From Kappaphycus alvarezii (Eukaryota; Rhodophyta; Florideophyceae; Gigartinales; Solieriaceae): a stretch of 64,000 nucleotides of DNA. Where the stretch lies: the NCBI GenBank assembly GCA_002205965.3, contig NADL03000614.1, positions 62,001 through 126,000 on the forward strand. Direction: 5' to 3'. How positions within the stretch are numbered: the first letter of the stretch is position 1; the number at the start of each line of letters is the position of its first letter. Of the stretch, positions 30,232-43,059 are shown one piece after another. Made by a program: the position numbers and the translations under genes. The notes under the pieces are model-generated. The model saw nothing but the letters and a program-made list of their open reading frames with translations. It had not been told where the DNA came from and made no database searches.

Positions 30232-33200
30232 TCACAAGATTAGTTCTATATGGCAGGTCTGCCAATTACAGACAGCCGGTTTTCCTCCGTTCCTCCCAAA
30301 GAAAGTCATTAACAACCCTTGAACCCATCGACCAAACTCCCCTCGCCCTCCGCTAGCCTTTTCTATTTCAGTATCTCCTCCCAAAACTTCGCCAATCACC
30401 TCCCGGAACCTTACCCAGTTTCCCTTCGCAATTCCCCACAACACGTCAATGGCCTCCTCCCAGAGACTCTCCCTTCCATGTACGATCCCTGCGCATTTCA
30501 AACACTCTAATACCACTCTTTTTCCCAAGAACCCCAGGAAAGCCTCTTCCCTCTGAAATAATCGTCTCGCGGCTTCCAACCTTAATAATCCAAGCAATCC
30601 AGCCCTACATAATACCAAATCCCCACTTTCCACTGCCCCAACGATCCCCTGTATGCTCTTAAAGTACACTTCCTTCCATTCTGTCCCGCCACTCGCCTCT
30701 CTTCCATTAACTCCTCCATTGTCCGCTATGGCCACCGGCCAGAACAATCCCCAGTGCATCCTCAACCCGTCTACCAACATTCCTACAGCACTAACCCCGA
30801 CCTCAACATCGCCCCCAGCTAGACATCGACATCCCAGTTCTACTCCATCTTTAAGCAATCTCACCTCCCCATTACTAATCTCCTCCTGGACCAATCTTAA
30901 TGCTGCCTTGGCCAAGCCAACATTATCCTCCACTCTCGCTACCTCCACCACGATGGAGACAACCTCTCTTCCGATTCCGATTTCCCTTGTCTCATGCCGG
31001 CACACTCTCAATATCTGCTGCATCCCACCGACAATAACCCCATTACCTTATGGATTCGATTCCGTATCTCCATATCTAATTCGCCTGCTTTCGCACCCTC
31101 AAGTTCTTGTCTCAACGTCCGCAGCGCTGTAACGCATTTTTCACACGCTAATTGTCCAAATCCTCTCCAAAAAGCAGTACTACTCAAACCATGCCCTAAT
31201 GAAACCCGAACCGCAGCCGTCCGAATCATACCCGCTCCCTGCTCCAATGTCTCTAATCTGTCAGTCCCAATTATCCCACCTCCATTGCAAGCAGCAGTAA
31301 ACCTTGCAAATACTGAAGACCAAAGCATCTTCAGTGCATCTTGTCTATTACGCCATTCTCCGTCCCCCCACTTCGCAGGTAGTCCAGTTTTTTCGTCCCG
31401 CGGTGGTATAATGGTCCATTGAATTGCGGCTGCAATTCCTAAGGCAGATACAATCCCATGCGGAGATGTCGTAAGCACATTGCATGGAATTGGAGGCTCG
31501 TTCGAAGGAAAGGTCGCAGGGCATGCGTGGTGTAGAGAAAGAATGACAAGTGCACCAGCACATGCAAGTCTGGCCGGTATCTGGGGGTAATTATGAGATC
31601 TGAAAGCGCAGGTACAGAAGATGACGTTACGGACTGAGCGAGGTGTGGAGATGCTTCTCGGACAACACGGCTTAGAATGCTCATGGCACGGAGAAGTGCG
31701 ATACCAAGGCCCTTGCTCTTTCTCCATAATCCGGCTTTCACTAGCGGCCAAGTAGTCTCGAAAAGCGCTCGAGTGACATTGATATTCCCTTTCATAATGA
31801 CTCCAAGGCCACGTGTGATCTGTGCTGCCGTTGCTAGGTCCTCTAAGTCATCTCTCTTGGCCGTCCCATCTTCCAAAGCCAGCGGCTCACCCTTTTCGCG
31901 CAATATCCGTATCAAGAGCTCCGCCACAAAGCCACCAACTTTGTCCGGGCTTGCAGATACACATGACATCAAGATCTCAATGCAGCGTTGGATATAGTCC
32001 TTCCTTTCTATAATTTCCCATTCCTCTGCTGTGACGCGCTGCTCCACAAAAAGTATCCCCTCAAACCCGCGAATGTTTCGCACCACCTCAGCCACAACAC
32101 CACACATCTCTTCCCAGTCATATTCTATATCCAGTAGTTCGTCATCATCCTCCAAATCGTTCAACTCATTGCTATTTCTCATCCAGAAACATCGCGCCAA
32201 ACATTCCTTACTGAGCACCCCAACCACCTTTTCAACAAGCTCATTGCTCTCCTCCATCTCCTCGTACAAATCCAAAACCTCTGACCAACACTCCAGCCCC
32301 CTTATGAAAACACCCCCTTTAGCCTTCATCAACAAACCCATTAGTCCATTCAACAGCCTCTCTGCTCGCCTGCCATTGGAAATCACGCGCCTAAGAACAA
32401 GCTCTGTGTACCCAAACAAAATGACACAATATTCATCCCCGGCCCTTGCTCCCAAGGTCGCTTCCTCCAACAATCCTCCACAATGCGCCTCCACTTCTGA
32501 TAAGTTGCCGACTCGCACCCCTTCGCCGAGCAAGTCACACAGAGCGCTAATCATGGAGACATCAGCAGCACCAGAACATCGCATAAGGACCTGACGTACG
32601 GAGTCTGCAACCTGTGGAATAAGCTTTCCCAATCTTCCCAAGGCATAAACGGCATCGGACTTGACATGTGCTAAAACAGCGGTACCTGCCATACGAGCGG
32701 CGACCTCGAGAACAGCGACAAGATCTGAGCCCATTTGCCTGAGTCGGTCGACGAGAAGTCGACGAATTTGCATTTTCCAGACATGATGTCGAGGCTCAGC
32801 GGCGAGCTCAACGAGAGTGGCTGCCAGGGTGGCACCCGTAGCGATGCAAGCGAGGTTTTTCGGGCTTGTTGGTGCGTGATTGACTAGCGATTGAAGAGTT
32901 TGCGGGTATGGATTGATGAGCGGGGATTGGAGCCAGGCTGGGACTGCTATTTGGGTGGCGAGGGTGGCAGCCTTGCGGGTGAGGTGGGGAGGTGTTGAGG
33001 TTGAGTGAAGTGTGATTAGGAGGGAAATAATGGAGGGAAGAAAAGAGGGGGATGGGGAATTGAGATGGAGTGCATGGAGATAAAAATAAAGCAGGTAAGG
33101 ATCGATTGGGTTTTGGGGATTGGTTAGGTAAGCCTCGGCTGCTTGATGACACGAAGGAGTAGTGAGATAGTGGAGCAGTTGGCTGTGAACGGAAGCACGA

Positions 33201-33268
33201 TGGGCGGGTGGCGTTGATGGAGAATAAAAGTGGTGTAACAAAGAGGAAAGGTCGAGGGTAGGATTCAT
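30232..33268 (-). CDS. Exportin-like (karyopherin-beta) HEAT-repeat protein
   Basis: About 1,010 residues from the ATG at 33268 (MNPTLDLSSLLHHFYSP) to the stop at 30232. Helix-rich throughout, with paired-helix HEAT-type periodicity. The N-terminus (LLHHFYSP...RASVHSQLLHYL) and the stretch with PLINPYPQTLQSLV and RRLLVDRLRQMGSDLVAVL resemble the importin-beta N-terminal domain and the following repeats of nuclear exportins; exportin-6 is the nearest I can think of. Such proteins carry cargo through nuclear pores with Ran-GTP. The reading frame changes twice. One added C in the minus-strand run opposite 31583-31587 and one added G opposite 31038-31041 give a continuous protein. A clear acidic loop (NDLEDDDELLDIEYD) lies mid-protein. 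Family call moderate, exact member weak. Confidence 0.6.
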
Positions 33269-34038
33269 AGTGAAATTGAGTTGGGGGTTAAGAAGGACGT
33301 GGGATGAATGAGTAGTGTGACTTTTGTTACGACAAAGCCAAAGGAAGGCGCCGGAACAAGCCGGATGGGTATTGTCAAGGGAGGGCTGAACAATGGTGAG
33401 GCGGATCAAATCGGAGCTAGGTTGGTTACAGGTTACTGTAGTGTATCTTGAGACCAGCAGTGCTGTAAGCTTATTGTCATCAACTGAACTTTGTTGTTCT
33501 CTTTATTGGTGTCTAAGTTGCCCCCACAGTACTGTACAGTATAGGAGATAGAAACACGTTCATTGCTTGCAGGTCTGCTTACAGTAGTATGCAGATGCAG
33601 GTAGAGCTTCTGGAAAGTACCTACTGTAATACAATTTACAGCACATGAAGGGAGGAGGATCGTATATACTGTAAGCTATCGCAGGTTGGAGTGAAGATTT
33701 TACAAATTCACCTCTAAGCGTTTCGCACCGCTTCCCTACTTCCTCATCCGCAGTATCGATGCGTCTTGCAACACAGGCGGCATAGTACCCTGGGACACCA
33801 CTCGCAGCATTCAAATATTAAGGAACCCAACCTTCCCCTCTGCGGCACACGGAAACTAATTTCCCAATCATTAAAACTCCTCAAGGTTTTCCCTTCAAGT
33901 CAGCACAGCGATCTATTTCCGAAATAGGGCGCGTTATGTATGACTATACTGCGAGGAAGTTCTAGAGGGCTACGAACCAAGCACGTTATCAAGGTCGGCT
34001 ATATATACCGAGGAAGACGGCAGACGTCTTCACTCTGT
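33269..34038. other. Upstream region of the exportin-like gene
   Basis: Contains cagtactgtacagtata (33528-33544) and further tactgta words to 33680, similar to those beside other host genes. No gene recognised. Confidence 0.45.
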
Positions 34039-34420
34039 CTAGAAAGATGTGCGGAGACCAGATAACAGACAGGGCACGTAAGAAGAGACCACTACCGCGG
34101 CATGCCGCTGGTGAACAATCGATTTTGCCCTCGACAAACGCTCCGTGCCTCTATCCGCAACAAATTTTGCCAGGCCTGTGGCAATGGAAAATGCAGCAAG
34201 ATGCCGTCCTTCCAAGCAGTGCTCGACCTTCGATAGACCGGCGGGCTTGAACACATGTCTGGGAAGAGATTCCGAATGGTGCTGTGCACAACGCCATATC
34301 CAGAGTTGCAGGTCGAGGCGTGATCACCTCGGGGGTTGGTCTGGCCACGGGAATGGCGGCAACGGATCAGGTTTACCGAGTCCTCGTAAATGCGGAGGTC
34401 GAGATTTCAGCGCAGCATAA
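34039..34420 (-). pseudogene. RLE-type non-LTR retroelement fragment
   Basis: Minus strand: one frame reads RGDHASTCNSGYGVVHSTIRN (an H-X3-C zinc element with a trailing His) near 34280-34340. The other ends with QRHAAVVVSSYVPCLLSGL near 34060-34110, against QRHAAAAVMSNAACLLAGI in the copy at 60253. The endonuclease core between them is largely lost. It lies between two host genes. Confidence 0.6.
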
Positions 34421-35070
34421 CTGACCAGACATCGTTGTGGACCTTGACGCTGGCGGAGGGATGGGCAGTGGGGAAGGCGAGTCGCCGGGGTAGAGAAGGG
34501 AGTTGTGGAGAGCGCGTTGGGGGACAGATGCTGCGCTGTGGCCCCGAGGCTTGGGTGGGCGTTCTAGAGGTCATCCTCCCAGAAATTTTCGCTCCTCGGT
34601 AGCTTGCAACATCTGCACCAGGAAGGTGAAGGGGGGACCGGTGCGTTGGGCGCACGTTTCCGGCTCTAAGGGGCCTAGCTCGAGGGCCCCAAACTCAAAG
34701 CCCGGGGGCCGGAGGCGCTCTGGGAGGAGTGCAACGTAGCCACGGATGGGATTGCGGGGAGCGCGGCGTTAAGAGGGGTGAGGATGGTCAGGGCTAGTGA
34801 TTCGATGCTTTGCGACGGCCAGTAGGCTTGCGGCGTTGGACATTTGGATGTTGCTGTTGATGGGCACTTTTACGGTACTGTAGGAGGACAGGATATGCCG
34901 TAAGAAATCTTTTTGTAAGAAATCTTCTTCCTCCCTGTAACTGTTTCCGTAAGCCTCACACTTTGACCAGCCAGTTCATCGGTGGATGCTTTGACGTTGA
35001 TGTTAACATCTGAACACTAAGTTTCAAGAAAACATCGTCCTGAGAAAACAACCGAAGATGCTGTTGAAGT
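34421..35070. other. Intergenic, GC-rich, no gene recognised
   Basis: Several overlapping frames on both strands reflect high GC content only. May include more decayed retroelement sequence. Confidence 0.35.
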
Positions 35071-37957
35071 TTATGGGTTAAACTGACTATCAGGGTAGAG
35101 CAAAGAATCCTTATCCTGCTGAAATTCCCGAGTGACCATCTCGTTCCACATTGTACGTAGCATTTCAACCGATACATGGTCGGTATTTTCAGCACGGGAA
35201 GAACGTGACGGAATGCGTGCAGGACTTTTGTCAGGAATGGAGAATTGATTACCTAAAACAGTGTTATCTGCGCCACTGAGACCCTCTGCCTCTACATTAA
35301 TGTTACCTTCGTAATTGAGAGGAGGAGATAATTCATGTTGATCTTGACTCGATCTAGTGTCTCTATTCACATCAGTTCTGCCTTCGCGCACTCCCTTACG
35401 TCTGGTCCCTCTCACATGTACACTATTTCCCTCCGACTGTGACTCTAAATCCATCTGCGGTGTCCTCGAGGCCAATTTCTCGAACGACCGGTTCTGTGCT
35501 GTTCTGGAAGATAACTGAACGGAGAGTGAACTCGGGAATTCCGCGCGGTCCTCCGTGTAACGACGTCCACCCATGTACTCCTCGAATAGCCCAGAGCCTT
35601 CTCCCTCAGAGTCTGAGTCTGTGAGAGAATAGTCCTCTGAGAAGTAATCCATCTTCATGGAGTTCTGCCTTGAAGAATCTGGGGTCACTCTTCCACCAGA
35701 GAACCCGAATGCACTTCTGCCGGAAAAGCTATCAGTTATTCGAACTGCTTGAATATCCGCGTTCTGCGAGTTTGCTGCAAGTGCGCCAAGTGTTGGATGA
35801 TATACGACTCCAGCTACTGACTCTTCTCCCCTTGACTCAAAACTTGATCCCAATGCACCGTACTCAAGTTTCTCACCTTCATTTGATGCCTCTCCCCCAC
35901 TACGACAATACTTAGGCGCACGGTTCATTCCTGAGCTGGAGTCTGCTCCACGGCTAGACCCTTGTAAACCATTGGCGTACCCGTCCTCCTCCAAGCTAGT
36001 CTCCACATTTCCAACCTTTTTCCAAATCGGTGCAAGGATCTTTGGTCTCTTTGCAATCGCGAGCGCTCGCAAAGCCGAGACATCAATCGCCGTCTCCTCA
36101 GCCACTTGCTCTGATTCGGCATCTATTGAGGCAAATGCCGCGAGATGTGTCTCAGTCTTGGTTATGTTTGGTTGCTTTATCTCTTGCGAGCCCAGAATGC
36201 CTGATAATGGTCCTTCTCGAAATCCATTTCTTGACGATGGGAGAGATAAACTGTTGCCAGAGTTATGCTTGGATAGAGGCAATCGCGAACTTGAGTCATT
36301 TTGTCCTTCTGATAGAGTGCCCGCTTGCGAAAGGTTTCGCCTGGACGTTTGGATTTCTAGTTTCTTCCATGCGAGCTCTAAATTTGCTTCGTCCCTAGCA
36401 CTCTTGAAAGCCACGCTGTCTAGACTTGGTTCCACACTCTTGTCGGTTCCTTCTAGCACATCATCTACCACTCGCTGAGTCGGAATTCTGTGAATATGCG
36501 ACAATTCCTGTTTGGAGGGCGCGCGAAACAGTCGTTCCCAGGCATCTGGAAGCCATTGCGGCGCATCTTCCATGACAAATCTGGGCTCATCTATCATTTC
36601 TTCGTCGTCCATTTGCTTCAACAGGGCCCTTACGGCACCAATGCTCTTTGCAGAAAACTCAGTGGCACTCTTAACTGCGGCTCTTGACAGAGTATTGATC
36701 GATAGTCTCGCCATTCGATGGTCTTCTACGATCCCCTCAAATGGATCAGCGATGGCGGCATCAATTTCTCCCGCCTTGACGAAACTTTCCTCTCTTTCCA
36801 ATCCTTCTATCCACTGCTTTCTCCTTTTCCTAACCAATCTCAACCCGCATGTTGCCAGAATTACGGTAATCAACCCCAGCAAGGACAGTGCCGCAACGAC
36901 AATAATACTTACCCTCGCCGCCGTACTCAAACCCTCCTCTGGAGCCAAATCTACGTCGCCAATACCGTCCCCTGGTATAAAGACCTCCACCAATTCCTCC
37001 TGGCCAACAATCCCTCTGATCCAATCTATGTATTCTGCAACGGCTGTATACACCACCGGCCTGCTACTACTTGTGCATGCTGCTTCTGCATCAAACAATA
37101 ATGCCTGCAAACCAAACGTGACCACCCCAACCAAGACACTGACAGTGCCAGAGGCATCAACATCATACAATGGGGCACCAGTATCCCCCAACAGGGACCG
37201 CAATCGCCATTTGGGGAGGTGCAGAGTCTTCGGCGACCGTCATTCCCTCCCGGGCCGCAACGAGAGGTCTCCAAATCGGTGAATTTGAGTTCGCGAGTCT
37301 CCCCGATGAGTGGGTCAGAGCGGGCAGTGAGACCAAATCCTTTGACGCGCAGATAACGAGTGCCATTCATTCCGAATGTAGGATTTGTATTGACCCTCAT
37401 GAAATTGAATGCTGGAGCCTGTGGTTGTGCAACAGCATCAGGCTCTCCGTCCAATGGTTGTGTATTTTGTGGGGGTGGCGGACTGGCAGAGGGCATTCCA
37501 CCAAAAGCCGGGGCAGCTAGCCGAACTAGCTGCAGATCGCCTCTCGGGATTTCGCTGGGACGGTCCCACGAGGGATGCGGTATGGCATTTGCGATAGGTA
37601 GGTGGCGTTCGTTGTCAGGGTCGTGGTGAGGGGGTTGACAAGGGCGATCCATTGAGGAGAGACGAGACATTGCGCGGAGGTGATGATCCAGAACGAAGAG
37701 AGAAGTGAGCCTGCACATTGGATTTGATTTTGGGGGTCAAGCAATACGACAATGTTGTCAAAGGTGGTGGGGGGAGGCTGAAGACCGGCAAGAATACGAG
37801 AGATTGGGGCGGCAGTGGGAATGGCAGGGATGGGGGACGGAAGGACAGCGGGTGGGGTGGGCAGTTGCAAAGAGCATTTTGCGGTGGTCAAGGTGGGAAG
37901 AAAGAGGATAAGTATGAATCGAGAGAGCAGTGCGATGGGTAAAGGGAGCGAGAGCAT
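35071..37957 (-). CDS. Membrane-anchored trypsin-like pseudoprotease
   Basis: Start ATG at 37957. Signal peptide about residues 1-26 (LSRFILILFLPTLTTA). A chymotrypsin-fold domain follows: WIITSAQCL (37663-37690) is the catalytic-His block of S1 proteases with Gln in place of His; GDLQLVRL (Asp codon 37536-37538) is the Asp block and is intact; CTSPNGDCGPCWGDTGAPLYD is the Ser block with Thr in place of Ser; VVYTAVAEYIDWI is the terminal helix. A transmembrane segment follows (36844-36912, IIVVAALSLLGLITVILATCG), stopped by RLVRKRRKQ, then a cytoplasmic, Ser/Glu-rich tail of about 580 residues. Two frame changes each need one base: near 37590 and in CCCCC at 37185-37189. Inferred role: binding or sensing at a membrane, not proteolysis. 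Partner unknown. Confidence 0.72.
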
Positions 37958-38805
37958 GCTGTCTCAAGAAATTGAGAGAGGGGACATGGGGAGGAGGATG
38001 CAGCCTGGAGCGAGCGGAAGGGTGGCGTAAGGATGTGCAAGACCGAAGGAAGGCGCGCAGGCTGGGGCGCGTCAGTTGCACTGTAGTGTACGGTAGTGTT
38101 AAATTCCTGGAGCTCTGAAAGAGCAAGAATGGTGCGGTTCATAGTGGGGCTGGTGGCGGGGGTATCGGTTTGAACATTGTATCGATTCACGGCTGGTACA
38201 TTTTAGCAAGTTGGATGTAAAGTTTCTATTGTGAGGGGAATTTTTCAATATTTTTGTTCTTGTGCTCCGGTTACTCGCCATTTGGCGTAATAACAGGACT
38301 GGCAGGAAAACTTCAAAAAGTTACTGTACCGTATAATCGCATATTGTACTGTACTGAACACGACACTAGTCCGTACAGTAAGAGTGCCTGTTTCAAACGG
38401 ATTTAAATATTGAAACATCTGGACGAACAGTATCCTCATTTCATACCGTGCAATGTGGTAAACATTCATTGGTGGACAAATTCAGTTAATTAAATGTGTA
38501 CTTTAATGTTTCGAGTTTGGTTCACTGTCCCACGCGACGATGCCCCTGGGTGTTGCCGTAGCTTTACCAAACATCTACATAGGTGCAGCATACAAAGTCA
38601 AGTCAACCCAAATACCATCCTCTCGCATCAACACCAACACCACCATTCCGCCGGCTACGTACGCCGCCTTTGCAGCATCGCCGTCTCTTATTGCCCCGCC
38701 AGTCGCGCAAACTCGCATGCTGACACTTCCCCAGCTTCCATCCCGCACCCCGAGTCCGCCCTTTATTTGTCCCCGGCGCCCGCCACGCCTTCAGGTCATA
38801 GCATC
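37958..38805. other. Divergent intergenic region between pseudoprotease and Pro-rich genes
   Basis: The two neighbours are transcribed away from here. tactgtac/gtacagta words occur at about 38086-38100 and 38322-38382. No TATA box stands out. Plausible shared promoter region. Confidence 0.45.
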
Positions 38806-39697
38806 ATGCCCAAAAGGCCCTCTGTCAAGCCGCCCCTGCCGCCAACCTCCACATGCCCTCGCACGTCCTCCTCCCGCACTTCGGTCGATGGACCTACGCG
38901 TTCATCCCGAAATCCCCCTCTCGCGCTTCATGAAAATATTTGCCCACCTCCGCCGAACCATCCAAGACCTCCGGGTCACTGCCTTCTCCCCCGCCGACGC
39001 CTCTGCAGAACTCTCCGTTCGCGCTGCAGTAGGCGCCAAGGCCTTTCTGGCCAGATATCGCCGAGCCATTATGAGCCCGCCCGCCTCCAACCCGCCTGGA
39101 GGCCCCACCGGAATCAAGCCAAGCCCTCTGCAGCGCCCTCGACACTGCCGCCCAGGCCTTGCGCCAGGCTCTTACCGCCCTGTGCAAGGCCCGCGCTGGC
39201 AAGCACCCCCGCCGCCCACCCAATCTCCGTTGAGCAAATGGACGCCACCGCCACCACCGCCACAGCCGCCTCTCTCACCAACACCAACCAAAGCACGCCC
39301 CCTCCTCCTACATCGCCCCCACCCCCCCCCCCGCACGATGGGCAACAAACACCTCACCCCATCCCGGTCACTACGGCGTCTCCCGCTCAACCCAAGCGCG
39401 CCTGCACTCCCGCCGTGCCCACCTCGGACTCCCCGCCGCGCCTGCCCTTCGGCCATATCCAAATGCTGATGCTCCACAGCTTTGAGAGACCAGACCGTGG
39501 CCCGCGTGGACACTCGTACGGCGTTCTCACTTCCCCCCGTCTCCGCCCTCGATCACCAAGCCCTTAACGCCATGGAGGACGTGATGCCCGCTGACCTCCC
39601 GCACATGGGTGCCTCGGCACATCTTGCTGCAAATGATCCCCCGCTGGCCGCAGCGGCCACGGGCCACTCACTCAACATTCGTCATGAAGTCGCCTAA
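38806..39697 (+). CDS. Pro/Ala-rich protein of unknown function, frame broken by C runs
   Basis: The ATG at 38806 opens MPKRPSVKP. Adding one base at CCCC 38833-38836 gives HVLLPHFGRWTYAFIPKSP; adding one at CCCCC 38914-38918 continues LSRFMKIFAHLRRTIQDLRV and then an Ala-rich helix (SAELSVRAAVGAKAFLARYRR). After a Pro-rich middle, with an 11-C run at 39322-39332, and a TTT at 39481-39483, the last frame reads RDQTVARVDTRTAFSLPP to the stop at 39697. The non-repetitive segments look like real protein; the middle cannot be fixed from this sequence. No family recognised. Strong C bias marks a GC-rich host segment. Confidence 0.45.
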
Positions 39698-40509
39698 ACC
39701 AGCCCCTGTTTCCCCGTTCTCTTGCCCTTTGCCGGCCCCCCACGACATCCTATGCACCCCTCATCGAAAGGCGGACATCTTCCGGGACATCCCCTCCACA
39801 CCCGTCGGGGTGACAAAGGGCGGAGCTCCGCCCAAGGATAACGCTCCGCCTTCCGGGACCGGCTAAGGACTGCACACAATGGCTCACCATGGGGCGCCCT
39901 GTGAGCTGATGCTCCCAACGTGTATAACCGCCGGGGCAGAGAGGGTCATCGAGCACTTTCCCAGAGCACTTTCCCAGTGCTCGATCTCCCGCTACGTCCA
40001 CTAACGCCAAACTTTTTTGGCGGGTGGAGGCCCTCTGCAGATGCATGTTATGGCAAGTCTATTAATTCTGCTGTTATTCAAGCCTTCAATACACATATCT
40101 TTGATCCCAACTCCAACGGCAGAGCGATACACCCCAGTCTACCTTGAGGTCAGCCTACAGTTGTACGCCCAGGACACCCGTTGTCGTCGAACCCCTTGCC
40201 CTAAAATCAGATGCGTCCATTTCGGGATACAGCTCCGCATCAATTCGGGAGACACTGCCTTCCCATCTGTGTGTGTCCTCCCCTAACACAATACAGCCTG
40301 TTCCGAACGCAGCCTAAACGGGCACAAAGACCGTGGAATTGAATGTGTAGATTTGTCAATGCAAAAGCTGAAGTAAAGCATCGTAACGCCCCTAATTCCG
40401 TTTCTACTTTCCTCCACGACCCCCAGCAATATACTTAAACGCCCGAAGGAGTTCTATACTATAACTCCATCCGAGCTGATTTTGCAGTTGACAGATTCCT
40501 CGCCTCACG
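39698..40509. other. No gene recognised
   Basis: GC-rich until about 40000, then ordinary. A 15-bp direct repeat tttcccagagcac/tttcccagtgctc stands at about 39956-39985. Confidence 0.35.
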
Positions 40510-41034
40510 TTAAATTGTCGTTCTCAGGCTTTTCTTTAAAATTACTGCACGCACAATCCAAGCTACAATTTGGTACCCTTTGCTCTTCAACGCGCTCAAT
40601 TGCCTTGCGTACTCTCCAACTAAAATCCCAGTATCCATAACTTCCCGCTCCCCTGCATTTCTACGCAAGGCCAACTTCTGAAATCGAATGTTGCTGGTAT
40701 TTGCCAAATCAGAAATAAGGCCAGAGTAGTGGTTGGTACAGTTGATTGCAATGCCATTGGGCAAAAAAACTACCTCTACAATAAATCTGTACAGCTTCGG
40801 TTTGCTGCTGTAGTACTTCCTCCTTGAATATTCCCACTTGGGACGGTTTGTCTGTTGGAAAGCAACATCGGTGACACAGCGTGCAGTTCGGGAGCTGCGA
40901 AATTTCACTCCATCCCTCAGTAAATCTGCAAGTATCATAGTTATTTCAAACTTAGTCACAAAATAGGCGTAGACAGGCTTCCTTATGCCATCGATGAACT
41001 TAGTTATCAGCCACTCGAAAGCTGGCACCTCCAC
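40510..41034 (-). pseudogene. DDE transposase fragment (DDE_Tnp_4, Harbinger-like), copy 1
   Basis: VTDVAFQQTNRPKWEYSRRK, LYRFIVEVVFLPNGIAINCT and HYSGLISDL match the copy at 48086-49164 (TDVNFQQANRPSGN, VSVLPNGKALHCSTHYPG). These cover the first Asp of the triad and the following beta strands. The C-terminal catalytic Glu block is lost. No terminal inverted repeats located. Confidence 0.7.
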
Positions 41035-41802
41035 TCCAAAAAATCCTCGCTAGTACGTCCCAATTCAATCCATGTTCCAGTACTACTAATGACATGATAA
41101 AACACCTTTTCCCTCGTACAGAGATTTGCGGCCAGGAGTAGCCTTGTAAAATCTATCTACTGTTTTGGAGAGCACGTTTCAAACGGCGCGAAACTCAGCT
41201 GTAATGAAGTTTGCCATTTGTCATATTGAGATACCCCCTTCACAATCGTAAAATATATCAAGAATGGGCAGCTGGAGTGCTGCAAGGAGTCGAAGCGAGT
41301 TCTGTGCTACGACATAGGTAGGCACCGGAATGCCCGGCTCTTAGGTATCTGGAGGGATTGCATGCTGGCTGTTCATGTTGGATGGTAGTGGCTACTTTCA
41401 GGGGCCCCAAAATGATTTACGCTGCAGCGAAAGGGCTTTTGTTATTAGATAATGAGGACTCAATCTGCAATAAACAAGCGTTTGAGTAAGCACGACAATT
41501 TTAAATATTGCTGCTCAGGGTTTTAGTTATACAACAATAGATAGTTTGCGCAGTACGAATTCAGCAATATGTGAGAAATACAGCAATGCAAGCACCATAA
41601 AAAATATTCATTGCAGAACTCTGCAATTATGGCGTGACCCGAAATACAGAATCAGGACTGTTTCGTGAAGCAACAGGAGCAATGATTTTCCCGCGATTTT
41701 TACAGTGGGCCTAACAAAACGCAAAACGACCGAAGCTATTACGTCCGCAGCAGCGACTTGCCCCAGGTCATCCAGGTTACTCTACTCACCTCCACACCTA
41801 CC

Positions 41803-42790
41803 ATGTCTTCCGAACAATCCAGCATCGATCCCACCTATACGACAGCCCCTTCCGAACCTCCGCTTCCCGTTCTTCAATCGCTTTCTACGCCTCTTCCTGT
41901 CCCCAACATTCATGATGCAGACGCATTTCCAGTTGTCCCCGATCTTTCCGCAAACGACGGAGCAAATAGAGGGCGCGTCGGGCACCGGTAGCGGTTTACA
42001 ATGCAGAAGACCTCATAATTGTTCGAGAGGTGGCGGCCGCAAAAGCACACCTTGCTCCCAAGGGGCAAACGCGGGAAAGGTACGAAATCGTGGCATAAAA
42101 AGTGAATGCAACGAAACGCGTAAAAGAGGCTGTATCATAGAAGGCAGTGAATGATCGATACGCTAGACTGCAGCGCCGATTCGACGAGGAGAACATGTTT
42201 GACGCTAGACTTAGCGGTGTGGGTGGAGAAATCGGTGAACTGGACGAGCTGTTGGGAGAAATGGGAGACGCGAGGAGAACATTAAAGGATGCGAAAGACT
42301 CGAAGAAGCAACGCATTTTGGATCAGGAAGAGGAAAAGGAGAGGATCGGAGCTGCCATTAGAGATAGAGGTACTAAGCGAAAAAGTGCAGACTGCGGTGC
42401 GGAAAGGACTGTCGTTGTCGGATAGAATCGGACGATTCTGATCGTGCAACTCGCAAAATTGCGCGTCGTAGTGGTTTTGCGTCATTCGAGGACGAGGCGG
42501 TGGCATTTACTGCCGCTCTGGAAAGGGTATATGCTGCTCTTCATGAAGTGGAGAAGGAGCGGTTGAAGTTGGATAGGGAGAAATTTGAGGAGGAGAGGAG
42601 GGAACGAGAGAAGGAGCGTGAGATTCGTAAGGAGGAGAGGGAGCTTGCTGCAAAGGTTGAACTTGAAAAGTTCAAGCTTATGATAGAAACTTTTGCGCGG
42701 GGGGGTGTTCTGTATAAGCGATTTGGTGCGTGGAGGGGAGCAGACGGAGCGTCAGTAATTGGAATAATCCGCGAGCAGCCCAGAGAGTAA
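41803..42790 (+). CDS. Myb/SANT-like transposon accessory protein with coiled coil
   Basis: ATG at 41803. After a Ser/Pro leader and one added base, DLIIVREVAAAKAHL...VNDRYARLQRRFDEE has the spacing of Myb/SANT-like domains linked to Harbinger-type elements. FDARLSGVGGEIGELDELLGEM follows, then, after a second added base near 42420, a long charged coiled coil (VEKERLKLDREKFEEERRER and onward, about 42550-42700). Two in-frame stops (near 42095 and 42135) remain, so this copy is likely dead. It converges on the transposase at 43060-43903, the two-gene layout of PIF/Harbinger elements. Confidence 0.6.
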
Positions 42791-43059
42791 GAAATTTTCT
42801 TAACTCATCTCTCCAACGCAAGACGTCCTCTAGTGTTGGAGGTCTGCAATGATAGTACTGTGCCACCGGGTTGGGATACAAGCAATTTCGAACATTGCTA
42901 AGAAGTATAGCCCTAAATAAGGGAACAAAGGGAGACTGTAGCACCATCATCTTTCTTTTAAAATATACAGCACTTCAATAAAGCTTCACCTCCTTGAAGA
43001 TCCACTCAATATTAAAGAAACACTCTAGGGCTGTGTCTACTATCTCCGTATATGCAGTA

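Noticed and set aside
31008-31042. 29-base GT...AG mini-intron in the exportin-like gene (gtaatgg...gatgcag)
   Set aside because: Its length would restore the frame, but one extra G in the neighbouring GGGG run does so too while keeping all residues, and the same one-base pattern recurs at other genes where no GT...AG fits.
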